NCBI GenBank assembly: GCA_019314425.1 | Contig: JAFCZI010000107.1 | Coordinates: forward strand, 1 to 7,581 | Direction of reading: 5' to 3' | DNA: 7,581 nt | Source: Deltaproteobacteria bacterium | GTDB taxonomy: Bacteria; Desulfobacterota; DSM-4660; Desulfatiglandales; Desulfatiglandaceae | Shown here: positions 6,351-7,581 of the stretch, one piece after another | Layout of the letters: each line of letters opens with the position of its first letter | Numbering within the stretch: position 1 is the first letter of the stretch | Notes under the pieces: generated by a model | The model's input: the letters and a program-made list of their open reading frames with translations, nothing else | Database searches by the model: none | What the model was told of the DNA's origin: nothing | Program-made: the position numbers and the translations under genes

Positions 6351-6620
6351 TCAGCGTACGAACACAGGAATATTGTTAAACACGTTCTGCGTAAAATCGA
6401 CCATGAGCTGAAGCATCCATGGGAAAAATATAAGCAACGCCAACCCCACCGCCAACATTTTGGGGATAAAAACCAGGGTCATTTCGTTAATCTGTGTCGC
6501 GGCCTGAAACATACTCACCAGCAACCCCACAATGAGACCGGCGAGCAACATCGGCATCGCCAAAAGAATTGCAGTCTGTATTGCATTAACAAAAAAACTG
6601 GTTATAAATTCCGGAGTCAT
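6351..6620 (-). CDS. fliQ: FliQ, flagellar type III export gate subunit
   Basis: This 89-residue protein has the standard FliQ size, with two long hydrophobic segments (about 13-37 and 50-71) joined by a polar turn that carries the family signature FQAATQINEMTL (38-49). Four FliQ copies pack around FliP and FliR in the export channel. The ATG at 6620 has AAGGA 8 bases upstream. It follows fliP by 42 bp. fliR, often close behind, is separated here by 200 bp that hold the palindromic element. No residue looks out of place. Confidence 0.97.
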   Translation of the reverse strand: MTPEFITSFFVNAIQTAILLAMPMLLAGLIVGLLVSMFQAATQINEMTLVFIPKMLAVGLALLIFFPWMLQLMVDFTQNVFNNIPVFVR

Positions 6621-6640
6621 ATCTGAATTCCTTTGATGGT

Positions 6641-6659
6641 CCCATAAAAAATCACGAAC
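6641..6659 (-). repeat. Intergenic motif GTTCG-N-TTTTTTATGGG, copy 1
   Basis: In the fliP-fliQ gap the minus strand reads GTTCGTGATTTTTTATGGG. A close relative, one base longer (GTTCGAAGTTTTTTTATGGG), lies at 4061-4080 in the flhB-flhA gap. With only two copies and a T-rich core, this may be a dispersed repeat, a shared regulatory element or chance. Confidence 0.35.
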
Positions 6660-6662
6660 CTA

Positions 6663-7433
6663 TCATCCAAAGCTCTTAACTACCGAACCCACAATCAAAT
6701 ACCACCCGTCCGCCAGAACAAACAACATCAGCTTAAAGGGCAAAGAAACCATAATGGGGGGCAGCATCATCATTCCCATGGAAAGAAGGACGCTCGCCAC
6801 AACCATATCAACAACCAGGAACGGGACGTAAAGCAGCATGCCGATCTGGAACGCGGTCTTCAACTCGCTGATTACAAAGGCGGGAATGATCACGGTAATG
6901 GGCACATCATCGATGTTTTTCGGCCGTTTCATCCCCGAGATATCTACAAAAAGGGCCAGGTCCTTTTCCCTCGTTTGTCTGATCATAAACTCCCTTATGG
7001 GCTTTGACGCAACCTCTAATGCCTGCTCGCTGGTTATTTTCTTTTCCAGATAGGGCTGAACCGCGTTCTGGTTAACATCTTGCCAGACGGGCGTCATAAT
7101 GAAGATGGTGAGGAATAGGGATAATCCAATAATGATCTGGTTGGGTGGACTCTGCATGGTCCCCAAGGCCTTGCGAAGAAGGGAAAGCACAATGACAATC
7201 CTCGTAAACGACGTCAGCATAATAAGGATTGCGGGGGCCAGGGACAGGACCGTCAAGAGGAGAAAAATCTGTAGAACAACCGCCACGTCTCCCGGGTTGC
7301 CGGCCTTATCCAAACCAATGTTTATGAACGGCAGCGAGGCGGCAGGGCCTGCGCCCCAACAAACATGACCGCTTAAACAGACAAGAAGCAGCGTAATGCC
7401 GGAAACAGTTAATAATTTCAAATGCCTAACCAC
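6663..7433 (-). CDS. fliP: FliP, flagellar type III export gate channel protein
   Basis: This 256-residue protein has an N-terminal signal peptide (basic VRHLK, hydrophobic core about 7-22, probable cleavage near WGA, 26-28), as FliP often does. Membrane segments follow at about 50-75 and 98-117, then a polar middle region (118-178) and two more segments (about 180-215 and 225-252). Signatures include LTSFTRIVIVLSLLRKALG (73-91), PPNQI (96-100), ELKTAFQIGMLLYVPFLVVD (190-209) and SMGMMMLPP (218-226). Five FliP subunits form the body of the export pore. The start is GTG with GGAG 7 bases upstream; no ATG is available nearby. It stands at the head of fliP-fliQ-fliR as in most flagellar operons, just downstream of a probable fliO. 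Confidence 0.97.
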   Translation of the reverse strand: MVRHLKLLTVSGITLLLVCLSGHVCWGAGPAASLPFINIGLDKAGNPGDVAVVLQIFLLLTVLSLAPAILIMLTSFTRIVIVLSLLRKALGTMQSPPNQIIIGLSLFLTIFIMTPVWQDVNQNAVQPYLEKKITSEQALEVASKPIREFMIRQTREKDLALFVDISGMKRPKNIDDVPITVIIPAFVISELKTAFQIGMLLYVPFLVVDMVVASVLLSMGMMMLPPIMVSLPFKLMLFVLADGWYLIVGSVVKSFG

Positions 7434-7440
7434 TATTTTG

Positions 7441-7444
7441 CTCC
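7441..7444 (-). promoter_or_regulatory. Ribosome binding site for the fliP GTG start
   Basis: GGAG on the minus strand lies 7 bases before the GTG at 7433-7431. This supports the GTG start and the full signal peptide. Confidence 0.65.
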
Positions 7445-7496
7445 GCTACACGATCATCAGGGTTGTTCCGGTTTAAATTATTTTTTGCCGAGGCCC

Positions 7497-7581
7497 TCAC
7501 TGATCTTTCTTGTATCTTGCTGAAAATTTCCGTAACTGACTCGAAAATGACCCCGGGATCTTTTCGTTTTCGGACTCCCTG
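7497..7581 (-). CDS. fliO: Probable C-terminus of FliO, frame uncertain; 5' end outside window
   Basis: A gene upstream of fliP is expected to be fliO, the small membrane protein that helps FliP assemble. All three minus-strand frames are open here, so the sequence alone does not settle which is used. I prefer the frame ending at the TGA at 7499-7497. Its last residues (SFSSQLRKFSARYKKDQ) have the Phe-x3-Leu amphipathic, basic tail common at FliO C-termini, and its codons have more G/C at the third position than the main alternative. That alternative ends at a TAG at 7428-7426, overlaps fliP by 8 bp and shows 51 residues. The preferred frame leaves a 63 bp gap before fliP. Only 27 codons are visible, so identity rests mainly on position. 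Confidence 0.45.
   Translation of the reverse strand, partial: RESENEKIPGSFSSQLRKFSARYKKDQ

Overview
The window is a single minus-strand flagellar export and placement operon. In transcription order (right to left) it reads fliO (3' end only) > fliP > fliQ > fliR > flhB > flhA > flhF > flhG (5' two thirds only). The products are the five membrane proteins of the flagellar type III export gate, followed by the SRP-type GTPase FlhF and the MinD-like ATPase FlhG that set flagellar position and number. The gene order, moderate GC content, full-length FlhF/FlhG pair and a candidate sigma-54 promoter suggest a motile Gram-negative bacterium, plausibly of the Desulfobacterota (former Deltaproteobacteria). 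That placement is inference; no marker gene is present.

Layout: 7497-7581 is probably the FliO C-terminus, but its frame is uncertain. fliP (6663-7433) and fliQ (6351-6620) are 42 bp apart. Between fliQ and fliR lies a 200 bp gap that holds a 160 bp near-palindrome (6169-6328), probably a MITE-like insertion. fliR (5374-6150) is followed by a 54 bp gap made mostly of a five-copy 7 bp tandem repeat, then flhB (4252-5319). A 254 bp gap with a candidate sigma-54 promoter precedes flhA (1895-3997). flhA overlaps flhF (658-1905) by 11 bp. An 81 bp gap with three copies of an 8 bp motif leads to flhG (1-576, running off the window).

How the genes work together: FliP, FliQ and FliR form the export channel in the basal body, with FliO helping FliP assemble. 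FlhB and FlhA recruit and switch export substrates. FlhF recruits early basal-body parts to the chosen site, and FlhG limits the number made. The coding content is standard, and I do not see a new multi-gene system. The points worth attention are the palindromic element, the heptamer repeat, the candidate promoter, an NPTT sequence in place of NPTH in FlhB, unusual nucleotide-binding motifs in FlhF together with no recognisable activator motif at the FlhG N-terminus, and a run of nine G within flhG.
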